Notes: generated by a model from the letters alone, not told the origin. DNA of 64,000 nt from JBMNGW01 sp050950025 (GCA_050950025.1 JBMNGW010000001.1:16871-80870), one strand, 5' to 3'; shown: positions 36,622 through 47,511, numbered from the stretch's first letter. Numbers and translations: made by a program.

Positions 36622-39033
36622 GCTTCCGTAGCACTTTTTCGCTCGTAAAAGGCCAACTGCGCAGCCAAATACCAACAGCATCATGCACCGCAAGAGCTAT
36701 GGCAGGAGCTGCCCCATTGGTAGCAATTTCACTGATCGACTTAGCTCCAAACGGGCCAAACTCATCATCTTCATCAATTAAAACAGCTTGGAAGTCTTCC
36801 GGCAGCTCGCTGATCATAGGCACGCCGTAGCTGCTTAAATCGGCAGTAAGGCATCTGCCCTCCTCATCCAAAATCATCTCTTCGTACAATGTGTGTCCGA
36901 TTGATTTAAGAGCTGCTCCATACAGCTGACACAGTGCCAACTCCGGATTGATTGGAGTTCCCGCATCTTGAAGGGCATAGTATTTTTGTACGTTGATTTG
37001 ACCTGTTTTGGTGTTTACCGCTACCTGAACAAAATGGGCACCGTAGGGAATGGCAGCATCCATGGTGGCAAAAGAGCCGTAGCCGACCAGTTGTCCCCGC
37101 CCCACTCCACTTGTCGCTTGGTGGCTGATTTGAGCAAAGCTCAAGCTTTTGCCGGTAATCTGAGAGTAGACGTGCTGTGGGTAGCGAAGGGCCAAATGCT
37201 CCACATCTTCTCCAAGTTGCAACGCTGCTTCCACCAAGATGTTCTCTTTTAGATTCTCAGCCGCTTTTTTTAGCTGCTTGTCCGCTAAAATAGGTTCCGC
37301 TGGAGGCAAAAGCCCCTGTGTCAAAGAGGGTGGTATCGGTATCACCGGAGATAATGGAAATGCTTTTAAGCGGCGTGCAAAGAACTTCGGCTGCACATTT
37401 GACACTCACCGTATCCAATCCGGTGCCTAAATCGGCTCCTCCGCTGTGAATCATAAGCGAGCCGTCGGGATGAAGAACGATATCGCACATTGAGTGATCG
37501 ATTCCCGGCAATCCCGAGCCTTGCTGAATCATGGCAAATCCTTTGCCAATTTTCCAATCGCCCTCATCTTTCTCTTTGTGCCCCCAGTTAATCATTTTGG
37601 CCCCTTGTTCCAACGCTTTGGCCAAACCACAACTACCCACCGGCACAACTGTCCCCTCTCGGCCCTCTCCGAGGCTTTTAAGAATTTCAAGCATATAGCC
37701 GGTGCTCACGTGGTTCTTTTGAGCCATGTGTAGCGGATCAAGGGCCCAACTCGTGGGCCAACTCCCCAAAGGCCGTCATCAAAGCATAGGAGCCTTTGGG
37801 AGCTCCATAGCCTTGGTACGCTCCGGTGGGGGGAATATTGGTGTAATAGGTTGTCACATCAAATTTCATATTGGGACAATTAAGAAGCGGCAATGTTTTG
37901 GAACAGGCATTCATCGGCACTGTAAGGCAATGGTTGCCATACGGTCCTGTATTGGCCCTAACATCCATATATATAGCTGTCAGCTTCCCCTCTTTGGTGG
38001 CACCCATTTTCATCGTGATGGTCATCGGGTGGCGGGTACTATTGGCAATGAACTCTTCTTGGCGTGTATTGCGATACAAAATAGAGCGACGGGTCAGCCA
38101 CGTGGCATAAGCTGCCACATCTTCGACCAACACATCCTGTTTAGAACCATACCCTCCTCCCACTTTTTCCTTAATGACGCGCACTTGGTGCTCCTCGATT
38201 TGGCACACCCTGGCAACAATTCGCCTCACATGAAAAGGGACTTGAGTGCTGGCTCGAACTACCAATCGATCGTTATCGATATAGGTGTAGGTAATGTGGG
38301 GCTCTAAGGGAGTACACTGAACTTGAGAAGTCCGATACGTTCTTTCAATTACCGTATCGGCTTGGGCAAACCCTTTTTGCACATCGCCTATTTCACCAAA
38401 CGCAGCACTGGCAATGTTGCGTTTGCTATCTGCATGCAAAGGGAAGGGGTAAATAATCTTTCCCTCTTTTGGGTCTGAGCCTTTATTGTAACTTTTCAGA
38501 TTCTTTGGCTCTCCGCTTAGATATTCAACTTCTCCGTTTTGAACAACGGGAGCTCCAACTTGCATAGCTTCTTCGACACTAAAAACTGGTTTGAGAACTT
38601 CATAGGTAACCTTAATTTTCTCTTTGGCGGCCCTAGCTTGGTCCATGGTTTCAGCCACAATAGCTGCCACGCGGTCGCCTACATGACGCACTTTACGGTT
38701 AAAAAGGCGCCTGTCGTAAGGAGAGGGTTCGGGATTACTTTGGCCGGCTTGCATGTAGTAGATATCGGGGCAATTGTCGGCTGTAATGATAGTCACCACC
38801 CCTTCTTGGGCCAAAGCTTCTGAGATATCTATGCTTGTAATGTAGGCATGGGCATGGGGGCTGCGCAACATGATCAGATGACAATATGAGTTCTCCACCC
38901 GATCTTCGACAAAGGATTTGGCCCCACTAACTAGTTGTCGCCCATCAACTTTGGGCACCACTTTACCTATAAAGCGTAAGTGGTCTCTGAATTCAGGGGC
39001 AATGGGAGTGCTATACGAGCCGTTTTTTAGCAT
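36590..39033 (-). pseudogene. Xanthine dehydrogenase-family molybdenum-binding subunit, two frameshifts
   Basis: Large (Mo-pterin) subunit of a purine hydroxylase, about 810 residues once corrected. The first frame has GKVVPKVDGRQLVSGAKSFVED, LRSPHAHAYI, EPHITYTYI, GGGYGSKQDVLVED and PPTGAYQGYGAPKG; the second ENHAHMAQKN-like LDPLHMAQKN to SSGTYFSGQAA; the third KAAENLKENILVEAA to FGPFGAKSISEIATNGAAPA, which keeps the catalytic Glu. An extra C at 37742-37744 (GGG on plus) and one A too many in the run of seven at 37265-37271 would explain both breaks. Resembles E. coli XdhD/XdhA; substrate uncertain. Decay or base-call error. Confidence 0.82.
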
Positions 39034-39484
39034 ATTCTTTGGCTAATTGGATTGCTAAAAAATAGTGTTCATACCCGCTGTCGCGAATAAGAAGGCCTGA
39101 AAGAGTCTCTTTTATGGCCTCTTTGGTGGGATCAGGATCCCGCTCAAGCAACCAGGTAAGCAATAATGCAGCTGCCGGGGCCTTGTAGGCTGAGCCCACC
39201 ACCCCTGCATCAATTAATGCTTGCTGCACTACCGACAACTCTCCTTTGTTGGCCAGTGATTCAGCTGTTCGGATGTGAGCTCCTTCTGCTTCTAGGGCAT
39301 ACAGCAAATTGGCAAACACGGGAAGATTGTCAACAAGGACTGTATCGCTGCCGGCAAACCCCTCTCCATCATCGCTGTCGCGCACTGATAGACACCCTAA
39401 GCGCACCAAAACGCTGCGAAGCGATTCATCAGCTTGTACTTCGGTAACAATAGATTTATTGTTTAGATGGCATGAGAATTTCAT
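39011..39484 (-). CDS. [2Fe-2S]-subunit homologue of the molybdenum hydroxylase lacking all cluster cysteines
   Basis: 157 residues with the two-domain layout of XdhC/CoxS electron-transfer subunits: LRSVLVRLGCLSVRDSDDGEGFAG (ferredoxin-like loop), VDNLPVFANLLYALEAEGA, GELSVVQQALIDAGVV, and a helical domain ending TKEAIKETLSGLL. Where the family has eight ligand cysteines (GCxxGxCGxC...C; CGFC; CRC), this protein has none: the loop reads SDDGEGFAGSD, then GSAYKAPA and LIRDSGY. Only Cys5 and Cys31 exist. It overlaps the FAD-subunit gene by 4 bases and the Mo-subunit gene by 23, so it is translated with them, but cannot hold the clusters in the usual way. Confidence 0.78.
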   Translation of the reverse strand: MKFSCHLNNKSIVTEVQADESLRSVLVRLGCLSVRDSDDGEGFAGSDTVLVDNLPVFANLLYALEAEGAHIRTAESLANKGELSVVQQALIDAGVVGSAYKAPAAALLLTWLLERDPDPTKEAIKETLSGLLIRDSGYEHYFLAIQLAKEYAKKRLV

Positions 39485-40317
39485 ACAGTGCCTCCTGCTT
39501 TTATGGCTTGCAAGCAGCGCCCATAGAGTTCACTTACGGCAATTTGTACTAAATACCGCTTGTAAGCGGCACTACCGGTAATATCATCAACAAACGTCAC
39601 TTCTCTCAGGTCAGCTGAAGTAACATCGCTGGGACTTTGGTAGACTGCTGTGCTGATAGCTTCTTCAAGCTCAACCAACCGCACCACGTTACTGCCTTTG
39701 ATGGCAGCACAAATGCGCACATCGCGAGCAGAGGCACTGGAGATGTCGGCTCCAAAAGAGATGGTAAGAGCAGCGGGACTTTGTACTGTTTTGGCAAAGC
39801 GGAGTGAACTGACAAAACGTTGGGGCTTGTTGAGCACCACGGCCGTAATAAGGGAGTCTTGGAAATGGTCGAAGAAAAAGTGGTACTCTCTGATAGGAAG
39901 ATTTTCTTCCACCACTTTGCCATTTTGGGAAAGGTTACACAGTAACACACGAGCTTTAGCTGCCACTAAGGTACTCATCAAATACGAATCGTCTCGACTA
40001 GTGGCAATATTCCCCCCGATAGTGGCCATATTACGCCGCGTTTTTGAGCCACAAAACCGGAGCGCTTCTGCTAAAAAAGGGGGAGTAAAAGGCGAATCCA
40101 AGGCCTGCTGAAACGTTGTTAAAGCTCCGATACTCAGCTGATCATCAGTGCGGATTATGGCATCTAGTTTCAAATCTTTCAAAGAAATAACCCCTCGCTG
40201 AATCACCGAAGAGGCAAGCCGACGAATTTCCGTTCCCCCTCCTAAAAAAACCAACTGTTCGCTCTTTTTTTGTTTTAAGACTAAAGCATCCTTTAGCGAT
40301 TGCACTCGATAATACAT
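39481..40317 (-). CDS. ygfM: Molybdenum hydroxylase FAD-binding subunit (YgfM/XdhB-like)
   Basis: 278 residues. FLGGGTEIRRLA and TIGGNIATSRDDS are the two FAD pyrophosphate-binding motifs of the FAD_binding_5 family, followed by the CO-dehydrogenase flavoprotein C-terminal domain (ISFGADISSASARDVRICA). In such complexes FAD passes electrons from the iron-sulfur clusters to NAD or another acceptor. Intact frame, ATG with AAGGAGG. Lies between the deaminase and the cysteine-less small subunit. Confidence 0.85.
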   Translation of the reverse strand: MYYRVQSLKDALVLKQKKSEQLVFLGGGTEIRRLASSVIQRGVISLKDLKLDAIIRTDDQLSIGALTTFQQALDSPFTPPFLAEALRFCGSKTRRNMATIGGNIATSRDDSYLMSTLVAAKARVLLCNLSQNGKVVEENLPIREYHFFFDHFQDSLITAVVLNKPQRFVSSLRFAKTVQSPAALTISFGADISSASARDVRICAAIKGSNVVRLVELEEAISTAVYQSPSDVTSADLREVTFVDDITGSAAYKRYLVQIAVSELYGRCLQAIKAGGTV

Positions 40318-40326
40318 GAGGCCTCC

Positions 40327-41708
40327 TTATTCGCAATTGGCTTTGCCTATCATGCTGAAGCTGATGGCATTCGCCTTGCGAACCAATTCATCTTCATCAA
40401 TGCCGACCAATTTTCCTTGGTCGACCACCACCGAGCCATTGACGATAGTGTAAGCTGCGTTATGGTTGTTTCCGCAAAAAAGTAAGGCAGCTAATGGGTC
40501 ACTAAGAGAGCCGGCATACGGGAGGCTAAAGACATCAAACAGGGCTAAATCGGCTGCCCACCCCTCTTTAATTCTCCCGATGTTGCCAAAATTGAGCATC
40601 TTGGCACCGTTAATCGTTGCCATGTCCAACACTTCTCTCACAGTCAAAGAGCCGGCCCCTTTTTCGACCCGTTGCAGCAGTAAGGCATTGCGTAACTCAC
40701 CAAGCATATCGGAACTGTCATTGGAAGCCGAACCATCAACTCCCAAGCCCACAGTAATCCCTTTTTCCAGCATTTGCGTAACGCGACAGATGCCTGAACC
40801 AAGGCGCATATTAGAAGAGGGACAATGGGCAATTTGCGCTCCACTTTGAGCTAGGTGGGTAAGCTCTTCATCGGTAAAGTGAATTCCATGCGCATAAAAG
40901 ACATCGGGCCCGATAAGCTGGCACTCCTCCATCAAAGCCAACGGGCGCTTGTTATACACCGAAAGGCAATAATCATTTTCATCCCGTGTCTCTGCCAAAT
41001 GGGTGTGCAGTCGCACCCCATAGCTGCGAGCTAGCTCAGAGCTCTCTTTCATCAGCTCTTTGGTGACGCTAAAAGGGCTACAAGGGGCTAAAATAATTTT
41101 GTGCATGGCCATAGGAGAAGGATCGTGAAAGGCTTCAATGACTCTCTGACTATCTTTTAGTATTTGATCGCTGGATTGCACCACTGAATCGGGAGGTAAG
41201 CCCCCTCTTTGCGCCCTAAGGACATCGACCCGCGCGTGGGGCTGAAACGGATACCCAATGCATCGGAAGCGGCAAACTGAGCACCCATCACATCTTCAGT
41301 GACATGCCTGGGGTAGATATAGTGGTGATCTGTGGTACAGGTGCAGCCGGTTTTTACTAATTCAGCAATGGCCAATAAACTGGAATAGTAGATCCCTTCG
41401 ACATCAAGGTGCTGCCAGATGGTGTACAAAAAAGTGAGCCACTCAAACAGCTCTGCATTTTGCACATGCGGATGGTTGCGTGTCAGTGTTTGGTAAAAAT
41501 GGTGGTGCGTGTTTACCAGCCCCGGAATAACCACAAGGCGACTGCAATCAATAATTCGACACCCCTGGGGTTTTTCTAGACTGTTGTGAGGCCCAATGCG
41601 ATAAATGAGGTTGCCTTTAATCAGCAGATCAACGCCTCTTTGTACCTCTTGCTCATCAGGTACTGCCAGGCAGTAAATATTAGATAGCAAAAGTGTTTTT
41701 TCGTTCAC
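40327..41708 (-). pseudogene. 8-oxoguanine deaminase-like amidohydrolase, one frameshift
   Basis: Zinc amidohydrolase of the TrzN/SsnA group, about 460 residues once corrected. The first frame has VIPGLVNTHHHFYQTLTRN, AELFEWLTFLYTIWQ, TTDHHYIYP and RGSMSLGRKEG; the second continues SVVQSSDQILKDS, LAPCSPFSVT, LHTHLAETRDE, HCPSSNMRLGSG and GLGVDGSASND. The family reads GGLPPDSVVQ at the junction, which one more base in the five-C run at 41201-41205 (plus strand) would restore. The start is GTG at 41708 with AAGGAGG. Similar enzymes deaminate 8-oxoguanine, some guanine. Decay or base-call error. Confidence 0.8.
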
Positions 41709-41737
41709 AATGCCTCCTTGCCAGGCTCCTTTACAAC

Positions 41738-42961
41738 TTATCTACCGCTCCTTTTTTCTGCCAACACATAAACAAGCATAGCGTAAAAAGCACTGCAGAT
41801 TTCTAAATCGTCAACTCTGTTAATTTCATTAGGAGCATGTGCTTGCACTTCATCTCCAGGGCCAAAACCGATAGCAGGAATCTTGTGGCGACCGGTGGTA
41901 GCCACTAAATTAGTACTGAAAGTCCATTTGTCGACAACGGGCCGACGCGCATACAAGCGCTTATAGGCTTCTATTCCTGCTTGAACGACATAATGGTCTT
42001 CATCAAGTTTCCATGTCGGGAAATAGAGCTCTTGATAATACTCTTTCTGTGTCCAGCCCACTTTTTCGTACATCGGCATTTCAACAGAGATTTGATCTAC
42101 AGGATCGCCGGTGGCCTTGCTGATATACTCTTTAACTTGATTAATTGCCAATTGGGCATCTTCGCCCCAAGTCAAACGCCGATCAAGATAGAGCATCGCA
42201 TAATCGGCAACGGCACATTGAGAGGGGCCGTGAACATCCATTTGACTGACAGTGATTGTCCCTTTACCTAAAAAACCGTCAGCATCAGAGGGCAAATCGT
42301 CGTTAAGCTGTTCAATGGCCAAGGCCGCTTTAGCTGCTTTGTACGCAGCACTGATTCCCCGCTTTGGAGCACTGCCGTGAGCAGAAACTCCTCTAAGAAC
42401 AACTTTAATTTCCATTCTTCCACGGTGCCCTCGATAGAGTTGACAGCTAGTTGGTTCGGTGGAGACCACTATATCGGGTTTAAATTGTTCCTCTTCTATT
42501 AAATATTTCCAGCACATCCCATCACAGTCTTCTTCCATAACAGTGAAGGTGAACCAGACGCTATACTCCCCTTTGTAATCGAGATCTTTGAGGATTCTGG
42601 CTGCTGTTATCATGGCAGCAGCGCCCCCTTTTTGGTCACTTGATCCTCGCCCGTAGACAAGTCCATCTTTAATTTCTCCGCTAAAAGGATCAAAGTTCCA
42701 ATTTTGGAGGTTCCCCACTTCAACAGTATCGATGTGGGCATCAAAAGCCAGATGCTTAGCTCCAAATCCAACCCTTCCGATAACACTGCCAAGCCCATCA
42801 ATGCGTACTTCATCAAAGCCAGCCTCTTCGCACAGTTTTACAATCAGGTGCGCTACTTCCTCCTCTTTACTGCTGTACGATTTGACTTGCACCATCTTGG
42901 CAAGGTTTTCTGCTGTGTACATCCTGTACTTTTGTGCCAATGCTTTGATTTGTTTTTCCAT
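41738..42961 (-). CDS. ygeY: YgeY-family M20 metallohydrolase
   Basis: 407 residues, M20/dapE-like zinc hydrolase. AFDAHIDTVEVG (first metal His and Asp), YGRGSSDQKGGAAAM (bridging Asp), MEEDCDG (catalytic Glu pair) and STEPTSCQLYRGHRG are present, with the dimerisation insert LRGVSAHGSAPKRG. YgeY was long labelled selenium-metabolism-linked; it is part of the purine/urate gene cluster of gut bacteria, and the exact substrate is best left open. Intact frame. Between the deaminase and SsnA genes. Confidence 0.9.
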   Translation of the reverse strand: MEKQIKALAQKYRMYTAENLAKMVQVKSYSSKEEEVAHLIVKLCEEAGFDEVRIDGLGSVIGRVGFGAKHLAFDAHIDTVEVGNLQNWNFDPFSGEIKDGLVYGRGSSDQKGGAAAMITAARILKDLDYKGEYSVWFTFTVMEEDCDGMCWKYLIEEEQFKPDIVVSTEPTSCQLYRGHRGRMEIKVVLRGVSAHGSAPKRGISAAYKAAKAALAIEQLNDDLPSDADGFLGKGTITVSQMDVHGPSQCAVADYAMLYLDRRLTWGEDAQLAINQVKEYISKATGDPVDQISVEMPMYEKVGWTQKEYYQELYFPTWKLDEDHYVVQAGIEAYKRLYARRPVVDKWTFSTNLVATTGRHKIPAIGFGPGDEVQAHAPNEINRVDDLEICSAFYAMLVYVLAEKRSGR

Positions 42962-42970
42962 TCTAGGCTC

Positions 42971-44298
42971 CTACGATCGAAGGTGGTCAACTCGCTTCCA
43001 TATCCGTTTGGCAATCTGGGCCGCTTTGGCATAGATTTCTTTTTCATCAAATGGGAATATCCGCTGATTAAGTACCATTTTCCCATTGACCATCACCGAT
43101 TCAACTGCGTTGCTACTTATCCCCCACACAAAGTGGGAGGCTACATTTTCTGGCACCAAGGCAGTTGGACTTTGATAATCCAGCACTACCAAATCGGCAA
43201 CATAGCCACTTTCAATACGCCCAAATCGGCGCCCAAAGCTCTTTTGCAATAATTGGTTACCTCTGTTAAGTGCTTTAAAGAAATCGGGAGGCCACAGCGT
43301 TCCCAATGCATCACGGTGTTTGAAAAAAGCAATTTTCAGCTCCTCAAACATATTACCCCCACAGCCGTCGGTACCAAGAACAAGGTTGTTTACCTGTGCC
43401 AAATGCTTCATATACCCAACTTGGTTATTCATATTGCTACGCGGGTTATGGGCCACAAAAGACCCTCTTTGATTCACTCGCCGAATCTCATTTTCATTAA
43501 GGTGTAAGGCGTGGACTAAGAGGGTGTTATCAGTTAGAAGTGCCGCTTCATCAAGTCTGGTAATAATATCTTTGTGGTAGCGATGGTGACTGTGACTGAC
43601 ATCATAAGAATCTTCGGCCACATGGATATGGAGCCCTCTGTGGGTTGTATCAACGGCTTCTTTGAGTAACTTTAACGCTTCCTCGGGAACAGTAAAAGAG
43701 GCATGAGCCCCTATCATCGCTTCCACTAGCCGCCTCTGGTCACTTTGATCTATGCCCAAAGCAAAATCGATGTTCTCCTGAATACCTTCCTCTACCTCTT
43801 TCATCCCCTGGTTGCGATCAGTTACTTCATAACACGTGCACCCGCGGATACCGACTTCACGCATCCTTCAGCGATAGTGGTAAGTGATCTTGGTATACAA
43901 GAGGGGCTGGCATGGTGGTCAATGCAACTGGTTGTCCCTGCTTTAATAGCATCCAAACTACATATAAGAGAGCTATAATAGATAGCTTCCTCATCCAAGG
44001 CTCGATCGAGGCGCCACCACCACTCTTTAAGCACTTGAATAAAATCATTTTGCGGACCGGAGCTGACAAGCATTCCGCGGCTTAAGGCCGAGTAGTAATG
44101 ATGATGCGAACATACAAATCCCGGGACAAGCAGCTTGTCTGTGCAATCGATGATCTGAAAGTGAGGGTAACGCTGCTTAAGATGCTTTCCCACTTCGACA
44201 ATCAGCGTATCGCAGACGGCAACATCAACATTTGAGGTGATTGAAATTTCTTCTCCACTTTGAATGAGAGTTGCATTAACAAACAGCGTGTCGGCCAT
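42971..44298 (-). pseudogene. ssnA: Putative aminohydrolase SsnA, one frameshift
   Basis: Amidohydrolase-superfamily enzyme, about 440 residues once corrected. The first frame has LVPGFVCSHHHYYSALSRGM (metal HHH), EWWWRLDRALDEEAIYYSS and TTSCIDHHASPS; the second starts MREVGIRGCTCYEVTDRNQG and carries AHASFTVPEEAL, HIHVAED, HNPRSNMNNQVGY and GTDGCGGNMFEE. WWRLD and CYEVTDRNG are typical of SsnA. Restoring one A (GGAATG instead of GGATG at about 43864) joins the frames. Decay or base-call error. The start lies 2 bases from the ygfK stop. Confidence 0.82.
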
Positions 44299-44300
44299 CC

Positions 44301-47300
44301 TTACATCTCCACTTTTCCCAGCAAATAGCTGTGGTTCAAAATAACTTCCCCAATGAGAGCCCTCAGCTGGGGCTCTTTTATGGAGAGCATTTGAGCATTG
44401 GTATCAATTGGGTGCTGCTCTACTAAAGAGCCAAGGCGGAGTACTATATGTGTTGCAAGAACAAAGAATCCATTGTTCTTTGAAGAATCAAAATCTTCTT
44501 TAGTGCTAAACAGTGTAAGCTTGTTGCGATACGGAGAGCCAAGATAGGGACAAAAGGTGGTACAATTGCCGCACTCATTGCACAAAGCATCCAAGTGGAT
44601 AATTTGGAAAGGGTTGTCAAATAAATCGCTGTATCGACGCACATCGATGGCAACATTGGCACGGTTGGGGCACACCTCAACGCATTTATCACATATATAG
44701 TTACACTGCAAACAGCGGGAGGCTTCTTGTTGCCCAAAAGCATCAATTCCATCAGCAGGTGACAACGGTAGCAGTAATTTTCCCCGTTTGGCACGAATGG
44801 CTGAGAAAAAAGTCTCCTTTTCTTCAGTCGTTTGCCAAAGCAGTTGCCGCCACTCGCTATCATGCAAAGCTGTTTGTACCGCTTCAAAGGCGCTGGCAAT
44901 GCACAAAGCGATACTAGAGGGACCTGTTGCCGCATCACCAATAAGATACACTCCTTTCTTATTTTTAATGCCAAGGCTCTTTAGATGATCAGAATCGACT
45001 TGCTCCCCTATGGCGCTAATAAGCGTGTCGATTGTAAACGTTGTCGTTTGACCAGTGGGGATGGGCCGAGGTCGATTCGATGCATCAGCTTCTCCAAGTC
45101 TCATAATCTGACACTCAAGATTCCCCTGATTATCAAGAGCGTGGGGATTGGTCAAAAAATGAAACTGGACCCCTTCTTCAAGGGCATGTTTCACCTCTTC
45201 TTTATCAGCCGGCATCTGAGAAGCCCCTCTGCGATACAATAGATGGACCTCTTTGACCCCTCTCACGCGCAAAGCTGCCCGGGCGCTGTCAATGGCGGTG
45301 TTCCCCCCACCAACAACGGCTACTGTATCTCCTAGTCTTAGATTCAAAGGATCTTGGCGAAACGATGCAAGAAATTCCAAAGAGCTGTGCACGCGCTCAG
45401 TGGGTCCAGCTAGGGCTAAATGGTTGCTTTTTTCTGCACCTATGGCATAAAACAGGAAAGAAAATCCCAAAGCTTGCAGTTTCTCAACTTCAACCTCTTG
45501 GGCATTAAACACAAACTGTACGCCATGCATCGCAATAAAATCGATGTCGGCCTGCAGTGCTTCAGAGGGGAAGCGGAAACCGGGAATAATCCGTTTGGCA
45601 ATTCCTCCCGCATCTTGTTCTTTTTCAAAAACGGTAACATCTATTTGGTTGCGGGCTAAAAAGTAAGCAGCTGCCAATCCAGCAGGACCAGAGCCTATAA
45701 CAGCAGCTTTCACTGCGCTTTTAGTGGGTTTCTCCCATGTTTTTACATACTCGGCAAATCCCATTTCAGCCGCAATTTTTTTCATCTCTCTAATATGAAC
45801 GGTCCCCTCGTAATCTAAGCGGGTGCAGTGGTACTGACATTGATGATCACAGATATACCCAGTTAAATGAGGCAAAGGATTCTCTTGGTAAATCAATTCC
45901 AAAGCTTCGCTATAGCGCCCTTGTCCCACCAAGTAAATGTAATCGGGAATATTTTGGTGAATCGGACAAGCAACAACACACGGAGCTATATAGCAGTCAA
46001 TCAAAGGTAGCTCTGAGGGGACACTCACCGTCTCTTCCCCTCTGAATGCTTTGGTGTACAAACCTGAAGTACGACTTTTTTGGGCCAATTCAGTTAGTTT
46101 TTGCACATCAATACCCTCAGGAGCAACGACGTGTGCCAATTGCCTAGCCATCTGGGCCAATCGCACATATCCTCCCGGTTTAAGGACATCGGTGGCAACA
46201 GTGATGGGCCTGATACCCGTTTCAAAGACCTCTTTTATGTTCAGCTCGTTAATACCGCCACTGTAGCTGATGTTAATCGCCCCGCCAAAATCTGCAGCCA
46301 GCTTTTGGGCCAATGTCAAACTTATGGGAAACAGAGCTCTTCCTGACATGTATATTTCTTCTGCGTTAAGAAATCCCAAGGTATTGGTAGTCCCTAATGT
46401 GTTGGTTAGCTTCACGCCAAATGTTTTGCCTTTTTGGATGGCTTGTAATTGCAACCTTTTGAGCATCGGTACAGCATCTTGGTAGTGCAAATCGTTTGCA
46501 AAGGAGGCTGCTTTTAAGCTGATATAGCCATATCCTTGAGTAGTGAGCATGGTGGTGATTGCTTGTTGGCCCAACAAAGTTGGATTAAGTTTGACTACGG
46601 TATCTAAGGCTCTTTCCGTAAGCATATAGGAACAGATGGCCTCAATTTCATCAGGCGGACAGCCATGCATCGTGCTGATGGTCACCGAACGACAGATATG
46701 GGGACGTATGGTGTTAACGAGGTGTTTAAGATGGTGGAGCCTCCCCTTCCACACGGTGCGATCCAAAAAGAACCCTTTTGGTTGCCACAACGCTAAGGTC
46801 TTTAGGCAACTGGTTAAACATGACAGTTGTTGAGCAATCTTGCAGCGAGGTGATAAATTGCTGCATTTTGGGACTTTGAATCCCTTTTAAATCGTAGCCA
46901 ACGCTCATATTAAACAAAAAGGAGAAGGTAGAGGGGACTGTATCAAGCAAAAAGGTTTCAAGCACATGTAGTGCGACCCACGCTTTAATATATTCATCCA
47001 AAGCTTTAGGCAAAGTAAATTCGCTGGACCACTCACTATTGTAGCCTTCATCTCGAGCATCAATGCACGGTTTCTCTATTTCTAGCTCATCGAGTATCTG
47101 CACCGTCTTCAATTCCATAAAGCGGGCACCACAGAGATAGGAGACTATAATGTTTTGAGCTAATTGGGTGTGCGGACCGGCTGCCGGTCCCATGGGGGCA
47201 GTTTCTCGGTCAAACAATGTAGGGGGCTTGGTTATAGGCGGGGGGATATACCACTGTGAAACAGGGATGCCGAAGATAGAGGAGCTTTGAGCCAGTTCCC

Positions 47301-47355
47301 CAAACATGCGTTCTAAAAGCCCTTCAAACGGAATGGGACGCATGAGTTCAGCCAT
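44301..47355 (-). pseudogene. ygfK: YgfK-type iron-sulfur flavoprotein oxidoreductase, one frameshift
   Basis: About 1017 residues once corrected. The N-terminal part (MAELMRPIPFEGLLERMFGE, FNMSVGYDLKGIQSPKM) and the STMHGCPPDEIEAI motif form a dihydropyrimidine-dehydrogenase-like TIM-barrel half. Then CVVACPIHQ (4Fe-4S), GSGPAGLAAAYFLARNQ (FAD), VVGGGNTAIDSARAAL (NAD(P)H) and a C-terminal two-cluster ferredoxin (CLQCNYICDKCVEVCP; CNECGNCTTFCP). Frames change near 46808-46809, where one extra A (plus strand) restores NQCLKTLALW. First gene of the leftward purine operon, with a strong promoter. In gut bacteria it belongs to urate/purine breakdown. Confidence 0.85.
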
Positions 47356-47404
47356 GGTGATCTCGCCTCCTTTTAGATGTAGCGGTTGCGACGATCCACC
47401 TCTT

Positions 47405-47433
47405 ATTATAGGGGGTAATCGATCAAAGTCAAA
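47405..47433 (-). promoter_or_regulatory. Strong promoter of the ygfK operon
   Basis: On the minus strand TTGACT, a 16-base spacer, and perfect TATAAT (47410-47405). The ygfK ATG follows about 50 bases on, after AAAGGAGG. Confidence 0.7.
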
Positions 47434-47438
47434 CTATT

Positions 47439-47455
47439 TGCAACAACTTGCAACA
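47439..47455. promoter_or_regulatory. Direct-repeat operator upstream of the ygfK promoter
   Basis: TGCAACA at 47439-47445 and 47449-47455 (TGTTGCAAGTTGTTGCA on the other strand): two heptamers with a 10-base period just upstream of the -35 box. Same element and same distance to the -10 box (about 40 bases to the centre) as upstream of ygeW. Confidence 0.6.
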
Positions 47456-47511
47456 CGTGCAGGCCTCATTTTTGTCCCCTTTTAGGCCGTAAAAAGCTTG
47501 GAGCACCGTAG

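Noticed and set aside
37300..37405. N-terminal part of the third Mo-subunit frame as a separate gene
   Set aside because: The sequence before the ENLKENILVEAA stretch is out-of-frame reading of the second fragment; one frameshifted gene explains all three frames.
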